Of a stretch of DNA of 64,000 nucleotides, positions 17,842 to 27,189 are shown in pieces (position 1 is the stretch's first letter; every line of letters starts with the position of its first letter). The notes beneath the pieces were generated by a model. The model did not search any database, was not told where the DNA came from, and saw nothing but the letters and a program-made list of their open reading frames with translations. Source of the stretch: JBMNSK01 sp050945155 (lineage in GTDB: Bacteria; Actinomycetota; Coriobacteriia; Coriobacteriales; Eggerthellaceae); assembly GCA_050945155.1 (NCBI GenBank), contig JBMNSK010000001.1:1-64000 (forward strand), given 5' to 3'. Made by a program: the position numbers and the translations under genes.

Positions 17842-19059
17842 ATGCGGACTTTCAACAAATCAAAGAAGCTTGAAGGCGTCCAGTATGAGGTACGCGGGCC
17901 GGTAGCTGACCAAGCACTGCGCATGGAAGCTGCAGGCGAGAAAGTACTGAAGCTCAATATTGGAAACCCAGCGCCTTTCGGATTCCGCACAACTGACGAA
18001 ATCGTCCAAACAATGATTGATAACCTCACCGAAACTGAGGGATATTCAAACTCTCGTGGTCTTGAGTCTGCACGCAAGGCAATTCTGGAGCACGCCAAGT
18101 CAAAAAATATTCCGAACGTTACGATGGAAGACATCTACACCGGAAATGGCGCAAGCGACCTGATTAATATGTGCATGACCGCTCTGCTTGATCCGGGTGA
18201 CGAAATCTTGATTCCGGCACCTGACTATCCGCTCTGGACGGCATGTGCCACACTTGCAGGCGGTACCGTTGTTCACTACCTCTGCGACGAGCAGTCTGAT
18301 TGGTACCCAGACTTAGATGACATTCGCTCGAAAATCACTCCGAAGACGAAGGCTATTGTCATCATTAACCCAAATAACCCCACCGGCGCTTTGTACCCCA
18401 AAGACATTTTGGAAGAAATCGTTAAGATTGCTCGCGAAAACGAATTGATGATTTTCTGTGACGAAATCTACGAGCGTTTGGTTATGGATGGTCTGGAGCA
18501 TACATCCATTGCTTCTCTTGCTCCTGACTTGTTCTGCGTCACCTTTGGCGGCCTCTCGAAATCTCACATGGTATGCGGCTACCGCGTTGGTTGGTGCTTC
18601 TTTAGCGGCAACAAAGAACTCGGCCGTGACTATATTGAAGGCTTTAACAAGCTTTCGAACATGCGCCTGTGCTCAAACGTACCAGCTCAGTCCATCATTC
18701 CTACCGCACTTGCAGATCAGGCAAGTGTTGATAGCTATATCAAGCCTGGCGGACGCATTTACGAGCAGCGCGAGTTTGTCTATAACGCCTTAAATGAAAT
18801 TCCAGGCATTACAACCGCAAAGCCACATGCTGCTTTCTATATCTTCCCGAAGATTGATGTAAAGCGCTTCAATATTACAAGCGATGTGCAGTTTGCCATT
18901 GACCTCTTAAAGCAAAAGCACGTGCTTATTGTTCAGGGCAGCGGATTTAACTGGCCAAATCCTGACCACTTCCGTGTTGTCTACCTGCCTTCCATCGAGA
19001 CCTTAAAGCCTGCCATTAACAACTTGGCCGACTTCCTCTCGACCTACAAGCAACAGTAA
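17842..19059 (+). CDS. alaA: alanine-type aminotransferase (AlaA-like)
   Basis: A 405-residue class I PLP aminotransferase closely resembling E. coli AlaA: 'NIGNPAPFGF', 'EGYSNSRGLESAR', 'YTGNGASDLINM', 'PAPDYPLWTA', 'INPNNPTGALY', 'CDEIYERLVMDG' and the PLP-lysine segment 'FGGLSKSHMVCGYRVGW'. It interconverts pyruvate/glutamate and alanine/2-oxoglutarate. GGAGGA precedes the ATG (AAGGAGGAATA ATG). The next gene, dCMP deaminase, follows after 30 bp and is probably co-transcribed. With pyruvate:ferredoxin oxidoreductase nearby, it links amino acids to pyruvate. Confidence 0.93.
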   Translation: MRTFNKSKKLEGVQYEVRGPVADQALRMEAAGEKVLKLNIGNPAPFGFRTTDEIVQTMIDNLTETEGYSNSRGLESARKAILEHAKSKNIPNVTMEDIYTGNGASDLINMCMTALLDPGDEILIPAPDYPLWTACATLAGGTVVHYLCDEQSDWYPDLDDIRSKITPKTKAIVIINPNNPTGALYPKDILEEIVKIARENELMIFCDEIYERLVMDGLEHTSIASLAPDLFCVTFGGLSKSHMVCGYRVGWCFFSGNKELGRDYIEGFNKLSNMRLCSNVPAQSIIPTALADQASVDSYIKPGGRIYEQREFVYNALNEIPGITTAKPHAAFYIFPKIDVKRFNITSDVQFAIDLLKQKHVLIVQGSGFNWPNPDHFRVVYLPSIETLKPAINNLADFLSTYKQQ

Positions 19060-19089
19060 ACTTTGCTAGCTCGTGCATAAGGAGAATCT

Positions 19090-19560
19090 ATGCCGCATAA
19101 GCGTGAGAACGTAATTTCTTGGGACGAGTTCTTCATGAAGGTTGCTATCGCGGCCTCACAGCGAAGCAAAGATCCCAACACGCAGGTTGGTGCTTGCATT
19201 GCAGATACGAACCATCGCATTTTATCGGTTGGCTATAACGGAACGCCATCGGCTATTAACGACGATGACTTTCCCTGGGCAACTAGCGATAACCCTATTG
19301 AAGACAAGCACCCTTATGTTGTTCATGCTGAAGCAAACGCTATTTTGAACTACCGCGCTTCACTCAAAGACATGAATGGCGCTACGCTGTATGTGACCTT
19401 ATTCCCCTGCAACGAATGCGCCAAGTTTTTGGCACAGGTTGGCATTAAGCACGTCATTTACCTAAGCGATAAGTATGACGGCACTGAAGCTAACATTATC
19501 GCCAAGCGAATTCTTAACGGCTGCGGTATTAGCTTCCGTCAAATGGAACCGCCACGGTAA
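19090..19560 (+). CDS. deoxycytidylate (dCMP) deaminase
   Basis: A 156-residue zinc deaminase of the ComEB/dCMP deaminase family. The catalytic 'HAEANAIL' holds the zinc His and the proton-shuttle Glu, and 'PCNECAKFL' holds the two zinc cysteines. 'RSKDPNTQVGACI' is typical of the dCMP branch. It makes dUMP for thymidylate synthesis. AAGGAG lies upstream of the ATG and a terminator follows. A ThyX-like gene lies far away at 44.7 kb. Confidence 0.92.
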   Translation: MPHKRENVISWDEFFMKVAIAASQRSKDPNTQVGACIADTNHRILSVGYNGTPSAINDDDFPWATSDNPIEDKHPYVVHAEANAILNYRASLKDMNGATLYVTLFPCNECAKFLAQVGIKHVIYLSDKYDGTEANIIAKRILNGCGISFRQMEPPR

Positions 19561-19578
19561 GGCTAGACAAAAGAAACG

Positions 19579-19608
19579 AAAAAGGGCACGTTCTGCGTGC
19601 TCTTTTTT
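19579..19608. terminator. bidirectional intrinsic terminator
   Basis: Stem AAAAAGGGCACG / CGTGCTCTTTTT with loop TTCTG and one G-T pair. It is located between the convergent dCMP deaminase and MFS genes. Confidence 0.85.
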
Positions 19609-19637
19609 ATGGTCTGCCGAGTTTTTCAAGGTAGCAA

Positions 19638-21065
19638 TTATACCTTGGCCTCTTGGTTGCTTGCTTCGCTCTGTACCTTCTTCCGACCGGAATCACGGAT
19701 AAAGATTACAACAATGAGCGCAGAAATTATCGCAAGTGCGAGAAGGCCGACAAATGCATACTGCGAGCCTATGAATGTTTGCACGGCAAGATTGGTTTCA
19801 TTGCCCGTAGTCGTTGCAAGCGAAGAGAGGCTTACCAAGAACGCTGTACCGAAGGCGGCACCTACCTGTTCAACCATGGACAGGATGGCATTTCCATCAG
19901 CGACATCTTCGACATGGACAGCATTCATGCCCCAGGTGTTCACCGGTGTAATAAGCATCTGGGCGCCGATACTTACCAAACCGTATGCAAGACCTACGGT
20001 CAGCAACGTTGAATCCATTGACAGGAAGAAGTACGAAATTGCTCCAATAACAAGCACCGCAGAACCAATCAGGGCAATTCCACGCACACCATAACGGTCA
20101 TAGAGTTTTCCAGCAATAAGTCCCAGACATGCACCGATAATGACACCGGGCATCATGAGCAGGCCGGACATCGATGTTGACTGTCCTAGCGCATTTTGGA
20201 CGAAAAGCGGAAAAATGACGCCCATGCCAATAAGGATAGCTTGCATAAGAATGAGAAATATAGCAGTCGTCCGAAACTCGAAGACTAAAAATGTTCTCAT
20301 CTGCAAAATCGGCGTTTCGAGATGGAACTGCCTGCGCACGTAGATCACAATCAGCACGACACCCAAAATGATGAGTCCGAGCGAGAGAAGAAGAGAGTCT
20401 GCAGAGCTGATTGAGGACATGCCGTAGAGCAGCGTAAACATTCCGATAGACATCAAAACGACAGAGATAGCATCGAAGCTGATGCGCTTGAAGCCTGAAA
20501 GACTCGTAAGTCCCTTGATGGCTACCAGAATGATGAGGACTGCGATAACAGCGCTTATGATGAAAAGCGACTGCCAACCCAGAGAGTCCACGATACCACT
20601 TGCAATGACCGGACCCGCAGTTGGCGCAAAACCGACAACAAGACCAATAAGACCCATTGCAAGGCCGCGAGACTCGCGTGGGAAAATAAGGAATACCGAA
20701 GTAACCGAAAGCGGCATGATGATTCCTGTTGCAACAGCCTGCCCAATACGCCCGCAGATAAGAGGCATAAACGACGAGGAGACAGCGCAAAGCAGCGAGC
20801 TTACCAGGAAAAGAATCATACTTACGATGAACAACCGTGATGAACGAAAACGGCCAAGAAGATACGCATTCAGAGGAATAATGATGGCTTCTACTAAGGA
20901 GTAACCGCTCGTCAGCCACTGCGCAGTACTGGCGCTAACTTGCATCTGTTCCATAATAATGGGAAGCGCAGAGGAAAGAGAGGTTTGGTTGAGCATTACG
21001 AGAAGAGCTCCGAAAACAAAGATGGTCACGCAGAACTTATCCTGCTTATCGAGACCTCGTGACAT
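19638..21065 (-). CDS. MFS transporter, DHA2 (EmrB/QacA) type
   Basis: A 475-residue drug:H+ antiporter-2-like carrier with ~14 membrane helices. The TM1 motif 'LNQTSLSSALPIIMEQM' and 'QWLTSGYSLVEAIIIPLNAYL' are diagnostic of the EmrB/QacA branch, and motif A-like 'LGRFRSSRLFI' follows. Such pumps export drugs, dyes or bile-type compounds. It stands alone between two terminators. The tail is cytoplasmic and charged. Confidence 0.9.
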   Translation of the reverse strand: MSRGLDKQDKFCVTIFVFGALLVMLNQTSLSSALPIIMEQMQVSASTAQWLTSGYSLVEAIIIPLNAYLLGRFRSSRLFIVSMILFLVSSLLCAVSSSFMPLICGRIGQAVATGIIMPLSVTSVFLIFPRESRGLAMGLIGLVVGFAPTAGPVIASGIVDSLGWQSLFIISAVIAVLIILVAIKGLTSLSGFKRISFDAISVVLMSIGMFTLLYGMSSISSADSLLLSLGLIILGVVLIVIYVRRQFHLETPILQMRTFLVFEFRTTAIFLILMQAILIGMGVIFPLFVQNALGQSTSMSGLLMMPGVIIGACLGLIAGKLYDRYGVRGIALIGSAVLVIGAISYFFLSMDSTLLTVGLAYGLVSIGAQMLITPVNTWGMNAVHVEDVADGNAILSMVEQVGAAFGTAFLVSLSSLATTTGNETNLAVQTFIGSQYAFVGLLALAIISALIVVIFIRDSGRKKVQSEASNQEAKV

Positions 21066-21118
21066 AAAGCACCCGTCCTTATTGAGAAAAAATACTCAAG
21101 CCATTCTACACAAATAAA

Positions 21119-21150
21119 GAAGGGACGAAACCACAATTTTTCGCCCCTTC
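21119..21150 (-). terminator. intrinsic terminator downstream of pyruvate:ferredoxin oxidoreductase
   Basis: Read on the minus strand, GAAGGGGCGAAA pairs with TTTCGTCCCTTC (one G-T pair) around an 8-nt loop, followed by TTTATTTG. It lies ~100 bp after the stop of the oxidoreductase gene. Confidence 0.75.
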
Positions 21151-21249
21151 ATAGGTTATATGTACACCCTCACCTCAAAGTGAGATGAGCAAGCAAAAGA
21201 CGCGCACGCAATACGTGAAAACTACTCCTCCACGCTTCGCGCCTCAGAT

Positions 21250-24200
21250 TTAGGCCTGATCATACATCTCGCGCAACTGTACAAGATGCTTATAGCGCTC
21301 CATTGCCGCTTCCTCATTTTCAGCAAAGAGCTTATCCGCACGGTCAGGGAATTCACGAGTAAGTCGACTGTAGCGGGCTTCGTTCATGAGGAAGTCCTGG
21401 TAGCCGCCCTCAGGCTCTTTGGAGTCGAGCGTGAAGCGCTTGCCTGCTGGTGCACCAGGATTGAAGCGGTACAAGTTCCAATACCCACAGTCAACAGCAC
21501 GCTCCATCTCAAGCTGCGCGTTCTTCATGCCGCCCTTGATGGAATGCATCTCGCAGGGAGAGTATCCGATAATGAGCGACGGTCCTGGATAAGCCTCAGC
21601 CTCTAGGATAGCCTTGAGCGTTTGCATCGGCTTTGCACCCATAGCTACCTGGGCAACATAAACATAACCGTAAGCCATAGCAATCTCTGCAAGGCTCTTC
21701 TTCTTAATGTCCTTGCCGGCTGCAGCAAACTGAGCAACCTGGCCAATATTGGAGGCCTTAGAAGCTTGACCACCGGTATTGGAATATACCTCGGTATCAA
21801 ACACGAATACATTAACATCCTCACCAGAAGCAAGTACGTGGTCAAGTCCGCCATATCCAATATCGTATGCCCAACCGTCACCGCCGAAGATCCAGAAGGA
21901 CTTCTTGGAGAGGTATTCCTTTTTCTCGAGCATCTCACGAGCAAGTTCTGCAGACTCACCGTCTTTGGAGGCAAGCTGCTCAAGCTCAGCAATCAACGCT
22001 TTGCTTGCTGCTTTGTTTGCCTGAGCATCGCCCCGCGTGTCGAGCCATTCACGAATAGCTGCTTTGCACGTATCGCCTACGGATGCATCAAGGAGCGTTT
22101 CGGCCTTAAGCGCCTGCTCTTTACGAACTGCCTCATAGCCCATGCGCATACCATAGCCATGCTCGGCGTTATCTTCGAACAGCGAGTTGTTCCAAGCTGG
22201 TCCGTGACCTTGCTTGTTGACGGTATAAGGGGAAATAGCTGCGGGGTTACCCCAAATTGAAGAGCAACCAGTTGCGTTTGCAATAAACATGCGGTCACCG
22301 AACAGCTGGGTGACTAAGCGAGCATAGGAGGTTTCTGCACAGCCTGCACAGGCGCCTGAGAACTCAAGCAGTGGTTGGCGGAACTGGCTACCTTTAACCG
22401 TGTCAGAAAGCAGCTCTTCTTTTTCCGTTACCTGCGCTACGCAGTAATCGAAGGCATCCTGCTGGTCAAGTTCTTCATCGGTTGGAACCATTTCAAGCGC
22501 ATCTGCAGGGCACTGATTGATGCAAACGCCGCAACCCATACAGTCAAGCGGAGAAATAGCAAGCGTGTACTGGTAGTTCTTTGCCTTACCACCCCTGCCA
22601 GGAACAATCTTCGTTACACTCGGAGCTCCAGCTGCCTCCTCTTCGGTAAGAGCAAACGGACGAATGGTGGCGTGAGGACACACAAACGAACAGTTATTGC
22701 ACTGGATGCACTTCTCAGCATCCCAACGAGGAACGCTTACGGCAACGCCGCGCTTCTCATAAGCAGAAGCCCCAAGTTCGAACTGACCATCGGAGTGGTT
22801 CTTAAAGGCAGAGACAGGCAGGCGGTCACCATCCATACGGTCAACCGCAAGCATAATATCTTCGACCATGCGTACAACCTGAGGACAACCGCTTAGCTTG
22901 GTCTCCTTAGGCTCGTCAACCGCATTTGCCCATGAAGCAGGAACTTCAATCTTTTTGTAGGCAGTAGCACCGGCATCAATAGCACGGTGGTTCATATCAA
23001 CGACGTCTTGACCCTTCTTGAGGTAGGAATGTGTCGCCGCTTCCTTCATATACTGAATGGCATCTTCCTGCGGAAGGATGTTCGCAAGGCTGAAGAAAGC
23101 CGATTGAAGAATGGTATTGGTGCGCTTGCCCATACCAATTTCAATGGCGAGGTCAATAGCGTTAATGGTATAAAGCTGGATATTGTTTTCTGCAATATAG
23201 CGCTTTGACTCGGCGTTCATATGGCGGTCAAGCTCTTCGAAATCCCACTGGCAATTAATCATAAAAATGCCACCAGGCTTCACATCGTTGACCATTCTGA
23301 AGCCCTTCGTGACATAGGAAGGGTTATGACAAGCAACAAAGTCAGCCTTGTTGATGTAGTACGAACTCCTGATAGGATTGTCGCCGAAACGCAGGTGGCT
23401 TATGGTTACGCCGCCGGTCTTCTTCGAGTCGTACTGGAAATATGCCTGAACGTATTTATCGGTGTGGTCGCCGATAATCTTAATGGAGTTCTTGTTGGCA
23501 CCTACCGTACCATCGCCACCAAGACCCCAGAACTTGCACTCAATAGTTCCCTCAGCAGCCGTGTTTGGACAATCCTTATCCTCCGGAAGGCTGAGGTGAG
23601 TCAAATCGTCAACAATGCCAATTGTGAATTCACGTGCCGACGCATCTTTTGCAAGCTCGGTAAACACCGCAAAGATTGATGACGGTGGCGTGTCTTTAGA
23701 ACCAAGGCCGTAGCGACCACCGGTTACGATGAGGTCACTTCTTCCCTGCTCATAAAGACCGGTAATGACATCTTGGTAGAGCGGCTCACCTAAGGAACCA
23801 GGCTCCTTTGTACGGTCAAGAACCGCAATCTTTTTTACCGTCTGGGGAAGAACTTCTAAGAACTTTTCAGTGATGAATGGACGATAGAGGCGGACCTTAA
23901 TGAGACCGACATGTTCGCCGTGGGCATTCAAGTAGTCAACGACTTCCTCGGTTACGTCGCAGACAGAACCCATAGCGACAATTACGCGGTCAGCTTGGGG
24001 GTCACCGTAGTAGTTGAAAAGCTTGTAATCGGTGCCGAGTTTTTCATTAATCTTATCCATGTATTCTTCAACAACAGCAGGAAGGTCGAGGTACTGCTGG
24101 TTGCATGCTTCTCTGTTCTGGAAGAAGATGTCGCCATTTTCATGGGACCCACGCATGGCTGGATGTTCCGGGTTCAGCGCATGAGCACGGAAACGCTTAA

Positions 24201-24798
24201 CGGCGTCCATATCGCACATTTCAGCCAAATCGTCATAGTCCCAAACGGCAACTTTTTGCACCTCATGGGAAGTACGGAAGCCGTCGAAGAAGTTTAAGAA
24301 TGGAACCCCGCCCTTAATAGCCGAAAGATGGGCAACAGCGGTTAGATCCATAACTTCTTGCACGTTGCCCTCGGCAAGCATGGCAAAGCCAGTCTGTCGG
24401 CAGGACATAACGTCTGAGTGGTCACCGAAAATATTAAGAGCATGCGACGCCACGGTACGAGCGCTGACGTCAAAAACCGCAGGGAGTTTCTCCGCAGCGA
24501 TTTTATACATGTTTGGAATCATGAGGAGTAAACCCTGAGATGCGGTAAAGGTAGTGGTGAGTGCACCTGCTACAAGAGAACCGTGTACCGTACCGGCAGC
24601 TCCACCCTCTGACTCCATTTCGACTACCTTGACGGTGCTGTCGAAGATATTTTTGCGGCCCTGTGCAGACCACTGGTCTACCAAATCAGCCATTGGAGAT
24701 GACGGCGTAATTGGATAAATGCCTGCCACCTCAGTAAACGCATAAGAAACATAGGCAGCAGCAGTGTTGCCGTCCATGGATTTAAATGATCTCGTCAT
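21250..24798 (-). CDS. nifJ: pyruvate:ferredoxin (flavodoxin) oxidoreductase, single-chain
   Basis: A 1182-residue homodimeric-type PFOR with all domains: 'IYPITPSSPMADLVDQW' at the N-terminus, transketolase-C-like segment with 'VIVAMGSVCDVTEEVVDY', gamma domain with 'GVTISHLRFGDNPIRSSY', two 4Fe-4S clusters ('CIQCNNCSFVCP', 'CMGCGVCINQCP') at ~residues 685-750, the proximal cluster/TPP domain beginning 'CAGCAETSYARL', and the TPP/Mg motif 'GDGWAYDIGYGGLDH'. It oxidises pyruvate to acetyl-CoA and CO2 and reduces ferredoxin, the electron donor for Rnf. The start at 24798 (GGGGAAGAG upstream) is preferred to 24816. A TATACT box lies ~105 bp upstream. Confidence 0.97.
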   Translation of the reverse strand: MTRSFKSMDGNTAAAYVSYAFTEVAGIYPITPSSPMADLVDQWSAQGRKNIFDSTVKVVEMESEGGAAGTVHGSLVAGALTTTFTASQGLLLMIPNMYKIAAEKLPAVFDVSARTVASHALNIFGDHSDVMSCRQTGFAMLAEGNVQEVMDLTAVAHLSAIKGGVPFLNFFDGFRTSHEVQKVAVWDYDDLAEMCDMDAVKRFRAHALNPEHPAMRGSHENGDIFFQNREACNQQYLDLPAVVEEYMDKINEKLGTDYKLFNYYGDPQADRVIVAMGSVCDVTEEVVDYLNAHGEHVGLIKVRLYRPFITEKFLEVLPQTVKKIAVLDRTKEPGSLGEPLYQDVITGLYEQGRSDLIVTGGRYGLGSKDTPPSSIFAVFTELAKDASAREFTIGIVDDLTHLSLPEDKDCPNTAAEGTIECKFWGLGGDGTVGANKNSIKIIGDHTDKYVQAYFQYDSKKTGGVTISHLRFGDNPIRSSYYINKADFVACHNPSYVTKGFRMVNDVKPGGIFMINCQWDFEELDRHMNAESKRYIAENNIQLYTINAIDLAIEIGMGKRTNTILQSAFFSLANILPQEDAIQYMKEAATHSYLKKGQDVVDMNHRAIDAGATAYKKIEVPASWANAVDEPKETKLSGCPQVVRMVEDIMLAVDRMDGDRLPVSAFKNHSDGQFELGASAYEKRGVAVSVPRWDAEKCIQCNNCSFVCPHATIRPFALTEEEAAGAPSVTKIVPGRGGKAKNYQYTLAISPLDCMGCGVCINQCPADALEMVPTDEELDQQDAFDYCVAQVTEKEELLSDTVKGSQFRQPLLEFSGACAGCAETSYARLVTQLFGDRMFIANATGCSSIWGNPAAISPYTVNKQGHGPAWNNSLFEDNAEHGYGMRMGYEAVRKEQALKAETLLDASVGDTCKAAIREWLDTRGDAQANKAASKALIAELEQLASKDGESAELAREMLEKKEYLSKKSFWIFGGDGWAYDIGYGGLDHVLASGEDVNVFVFDTEVYSNTGGQASKASNIGQVAQFAAAGKDIKKKSLAEIAMAYGYVYVAQVAMGAKPMQTLKAILEAEAYPGPSLIIGYSPCEMHSIKGGMKNAQLEMERAVDCGYWNLYRFNPGAPAGKRFTLDSKEPEGGYQDFLMNEARYSRLTREFPDRADKLFAENEEAAMERYKHLVQLREMYDQA

Positions 24799-25045
24799 AA
24801 GCACTCTTCCCCTCATGCTCTCAAACGATTTATGCGGGAGACGAATGGAACCAAAGAAAACTTATTAAAATGTCCCGAAAAACTCTCCCTCTCCTGCTTT
24901 GAGTATAGTGTCTTAAGAAATAGGCCTTGAACCCTCACATCATGCAAGGCGCAGTATTTCGGTCAGCGGAAATGGGCCTTCCGATAACAGGAAGAAAGCC
25001 ACCGCTCACTCATAAAGACCAGATAAAAATAATGATTTCTTTGAA

Positions 25046-26314
25046 TTAAGCGTCGGTTGATGCACGAAGTTTTTCAAGGATTGCAATCTCACGGCGCCTC
25101 TGTGCTGCCACAAATGAACTTGCGGCAAAAGCCCGTTTCGAGAGCAAATGGCGAGCAATACCTTTGTTGATGCGCGCATCACAAAGTTGCCCTAAAAGTT
25201 CCTGGTTGTCCTTGGCACGATGCCCATAGTCATGTTCTACGTCGTTGAACATTCCTTTGAATTCGCGGGCAATATAGCGAAGCATCTTCGAACGTTTCCG
25301 GACCGCATGGGTAGCTTGAGCATCTTTAAAATCGCACGTATCAAATGCCTCTTCATAGCGGGCCCACAATTTCTCATAACGCTTTTGCAGACAAGCAGAA
25401 GCAAAGCCCTCTGACTCAATGGAATCACGCCAATGGATATGCTTTGTTGCCTCCACGAGGTTATTAATTTCTTCCTGTGTTCTCTTCTGTCTAAAACACT
25501 TCATAAACCGCTGCCGTTCAGATGCAGCGGCTTTTTGAGCAGCAAGCACAAGGTCTGGCTCATCGTTTCGATGAACTCCATGCGAAACGGTTTCTAAAAA
25601 GACATCAAACTCCCTTAGGCTTGAAGTCTCACGCTGTAGGGCACCGAGCGCATCGCGCAGACGTTTGTTTTCCTTGCGCTTTTCATAGGGTCCCACGAAA
25701 GCAAGCAAGGATCGAAGTACGCGCAAAGATATACGGTATTGATGCAATGCTTCAGCGTCATCGGGATTTGCAAGTACGTCGCGCCGGGTATCGTCAATGC
25801 GCTTGCCCGCCTGAGCAAGTACCTTTTCCATGTGAACAAGGCTTTTCCAAAGATGGTGGTTTGGGCCCTGAACAAACCACTGCAGCTCGCAAATTCCATC
25901 ATCGGTAAAAGAAAATGCCGCAGCAGCTGCCTTCTCAAATACCTGTGTGCACCCACTGAGACGACAGAACAGCTCTTCCATAAACGGGTTATGACCGACA
26001 GCAACAACGGTACCTGACTCGTCTTTTAAGAGGCGCAAAAAAGAATCAATGTCGCCACTATAAAGACTTGGATGCTTCTCAATATCTTTCAAGCCAAGAG
26101 CGGCCGCCACAATCTCTGCGGTCTGCATAGCACGCACAGCGGGGCTCGACCAAATGCTTAGATTCTTCGTATGAGGGACAAGTTTCATTACACGGGGCAT
26201 GACCGCTGCACAAGAACGTTTGCCACTCTCGGTAAGGCGACGGTCACTATCTTGTAGGGTTTCTGACCGTGCTTCAGTTTTAGCATGGCGAATAAGTATG
26301 AGGGTATCGACCAT
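25046..26314 (-). CDS. SixA-type phosphatase fused to CHAD domain
   Basis: A 422-residue fusion. Residues ~1-155 form a SixA-like histidine phosphatase: the 'LILIRHAKTEA' RHG motif with its catalytic His, 'SSPAVRAMQTAEIV' and the second His in 'VVAVGHNPFMEEL'. Residues ~165-420 form a CHAD domain (conserved His/Lys/Arg alpha-helical bundle): 'LHQYRISLRVLRSLL' and 'THAVRKRSKMLRYIA'. CHAD domains bind polyphosphate, and SixA removes phosphate from phosphohistidine. The two in one chain suggest a phosphatase acting at, or regulated by, polyphosphate. ATG 26314 is chosen over GTG 26326 because AGGTGG is at the right distance for it. Confidence 0.88.
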   Translation of the reverse strand: MVDTLILIRHAKTEARSETLQDSDRRLTESGKRSCAAVMPRVMKLVPHTKNLSIWSSPAVRAMQTAEIVAAALGLKDIEKHPSLYSGDIDSFLRLLKDESGTVVAVGHNPFMEELFCRLSGCTQVFEKAAAAAFSFTDDGICELQWFVQGPNHHLWKSLVHMEKVLAQAGKRIDDTRRDVLANPDDAEALHQYRISLRVLRSLLAFVGPYEKRKENKRLRDALGALQRETSSLREFDVFLETVSHGVHRNDEPDLVLAAQKAAASERQRFMKCFRQKRTQEEINNLVEATKHIHWRDSIESEGFASACLQKRYEKLWARYEEAFDTCDFKDAQATHAVRKRSKMLRYIAREFKGMFNDVEHDYGHRAKDNQELLGQLCDARINKGIARHLLSKRAFAASSFVAAQRRREIAILEKLRASTDA

Positions 26315-26376
26315 GAGTTCACCCACCTAAGAAGAAGACGTCGTGCCTATGATAACGCGCCAAGTCATGACCGCTC

Positions 26377-27165
26377 TTAGTACAAATCTATTCTCCGGTG
26401 ATTAAACACGGGGATTTTCGCACGGGCTTCCTTTACCACATCAAAATCAATTTCTGCACAAATAAGGTCATTTCCCATGGTTCCTCGTGCAAGAATGCGG
26501 CCGAACGGATCAATGACAAGGCTTGAGCCAACATAATTTGAATCCGCGCGACTCACGCCCGCAACGAAAATCTCGTTTTCTATAGCCCGAGCACGCAGCA
26601 GAGTTTCCCACTGCTCGCGCTTATGGGGGCCTGCGACCCAGGCAGATGGGTAAATGAGCAGTTCACAGCCCTCAAGAGCTGCCTTGCGCGCAAACTCTGG
26701 GAAACGCAGGTCATAACAAATTCCCAAACCAATCTTTCCAAAAGGCGTTGTAATAGGGTGCGAGAGCTTATCGCCTGGAGTCATCTTGGCCGACTCATGG
26801 TAGTGTCCCGCATCAAAGAGGTGAATCTTGCGATACACACCAATCTGTGTTCCTGAATCGTCGGTCATAACTGTCGTATTGTACGGCTTGTCCCCTGCTG
26901 CATTCTTTTCATTTACGCAGTACACAAGATAGAATCCGAATTCCTTTGCCAGACTATCCATAGCTGAGGCATACGGACCATCAAGACTTTCTGCCGCCGC
27001 AAGAAATTCCTCGACATTCAATTCATACGGGTTCATAAAGGCCTCGTGGAACACGAGGATGTCGACACCTTCCTTCTTAGCCTGGTCAGCAAAGTGCCGA
27101 GCGCAGGCAAGCATGTCACCGTCTTCCGGACGTCTGGTTTGAGCAAGGCCAATCTTGAATGTCAT
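26377..27165 (-). CDS. nitrilase-superfamily amidase (omega-amidase-like)
   Basis: A 262-residue carbon-nitrogen hydrolase with the Glu-Lys-Cys triad: Glu in 'LVFHEAFMNPYEL', Lys in 'VYRKIHLFDAG', Cys in 'GLGICYDLRFPEFAR'. Length and 'RKIHLFD...CYDLRFPE' resemble omega-amidase (2-oxoglutaramate/2-oxosuccinamate hydrolase) and YafV-like enzymes. The usual PE before the catalytic loop is here HE. A role in metabolite repair after transamination of glutamine is plausible given the aminotransferase and dehydrogenase genes in the window. It follows the isocitrate dehydrogenase gene by 24 bp and is probably co-transcribed with it. Confidence 0.88.
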   Translation of the reverse strand: MTFKIGLAQTRRPEDGDMLACARHFADQAKKEGVDILVFHEAFMNPYELNVEEFLAAAESLDGPYASAMDSLAKEFGFYLVYCVNEKNAAGDKPYNTTVMTDDSGTQIGVYRKIHLFDAGHYHESAKMTPGDKLSHPITTPFGKIGLGICYDLRFPEFARKAALEGCELLIYPSAWVAGPHKREQWETLLRARAIENEIFVAGVSRADSNYVGSSLVIDPFGRILARGTMGNDLICAEIDFDVVKEARAKIPVFNHRRIDLY

Positions 27166-27189
27166 GAGGTACTCCTTGCAACGTAAATA

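Noticed and set aside
20098..20919. 273-codon minus-strand frame
   Set aside because: Out-of-frame shadow within the DHA2 MFS gene on the same strand; Cys/Ser/His-rich and without family motifs.
22375..22896. 173-codon plus-strand frame (and similar frames across 21.2-24.8 kb)
   Set aside because: Antisense shadows of the pyruvate:ferredoxin oxidoreductase gene.
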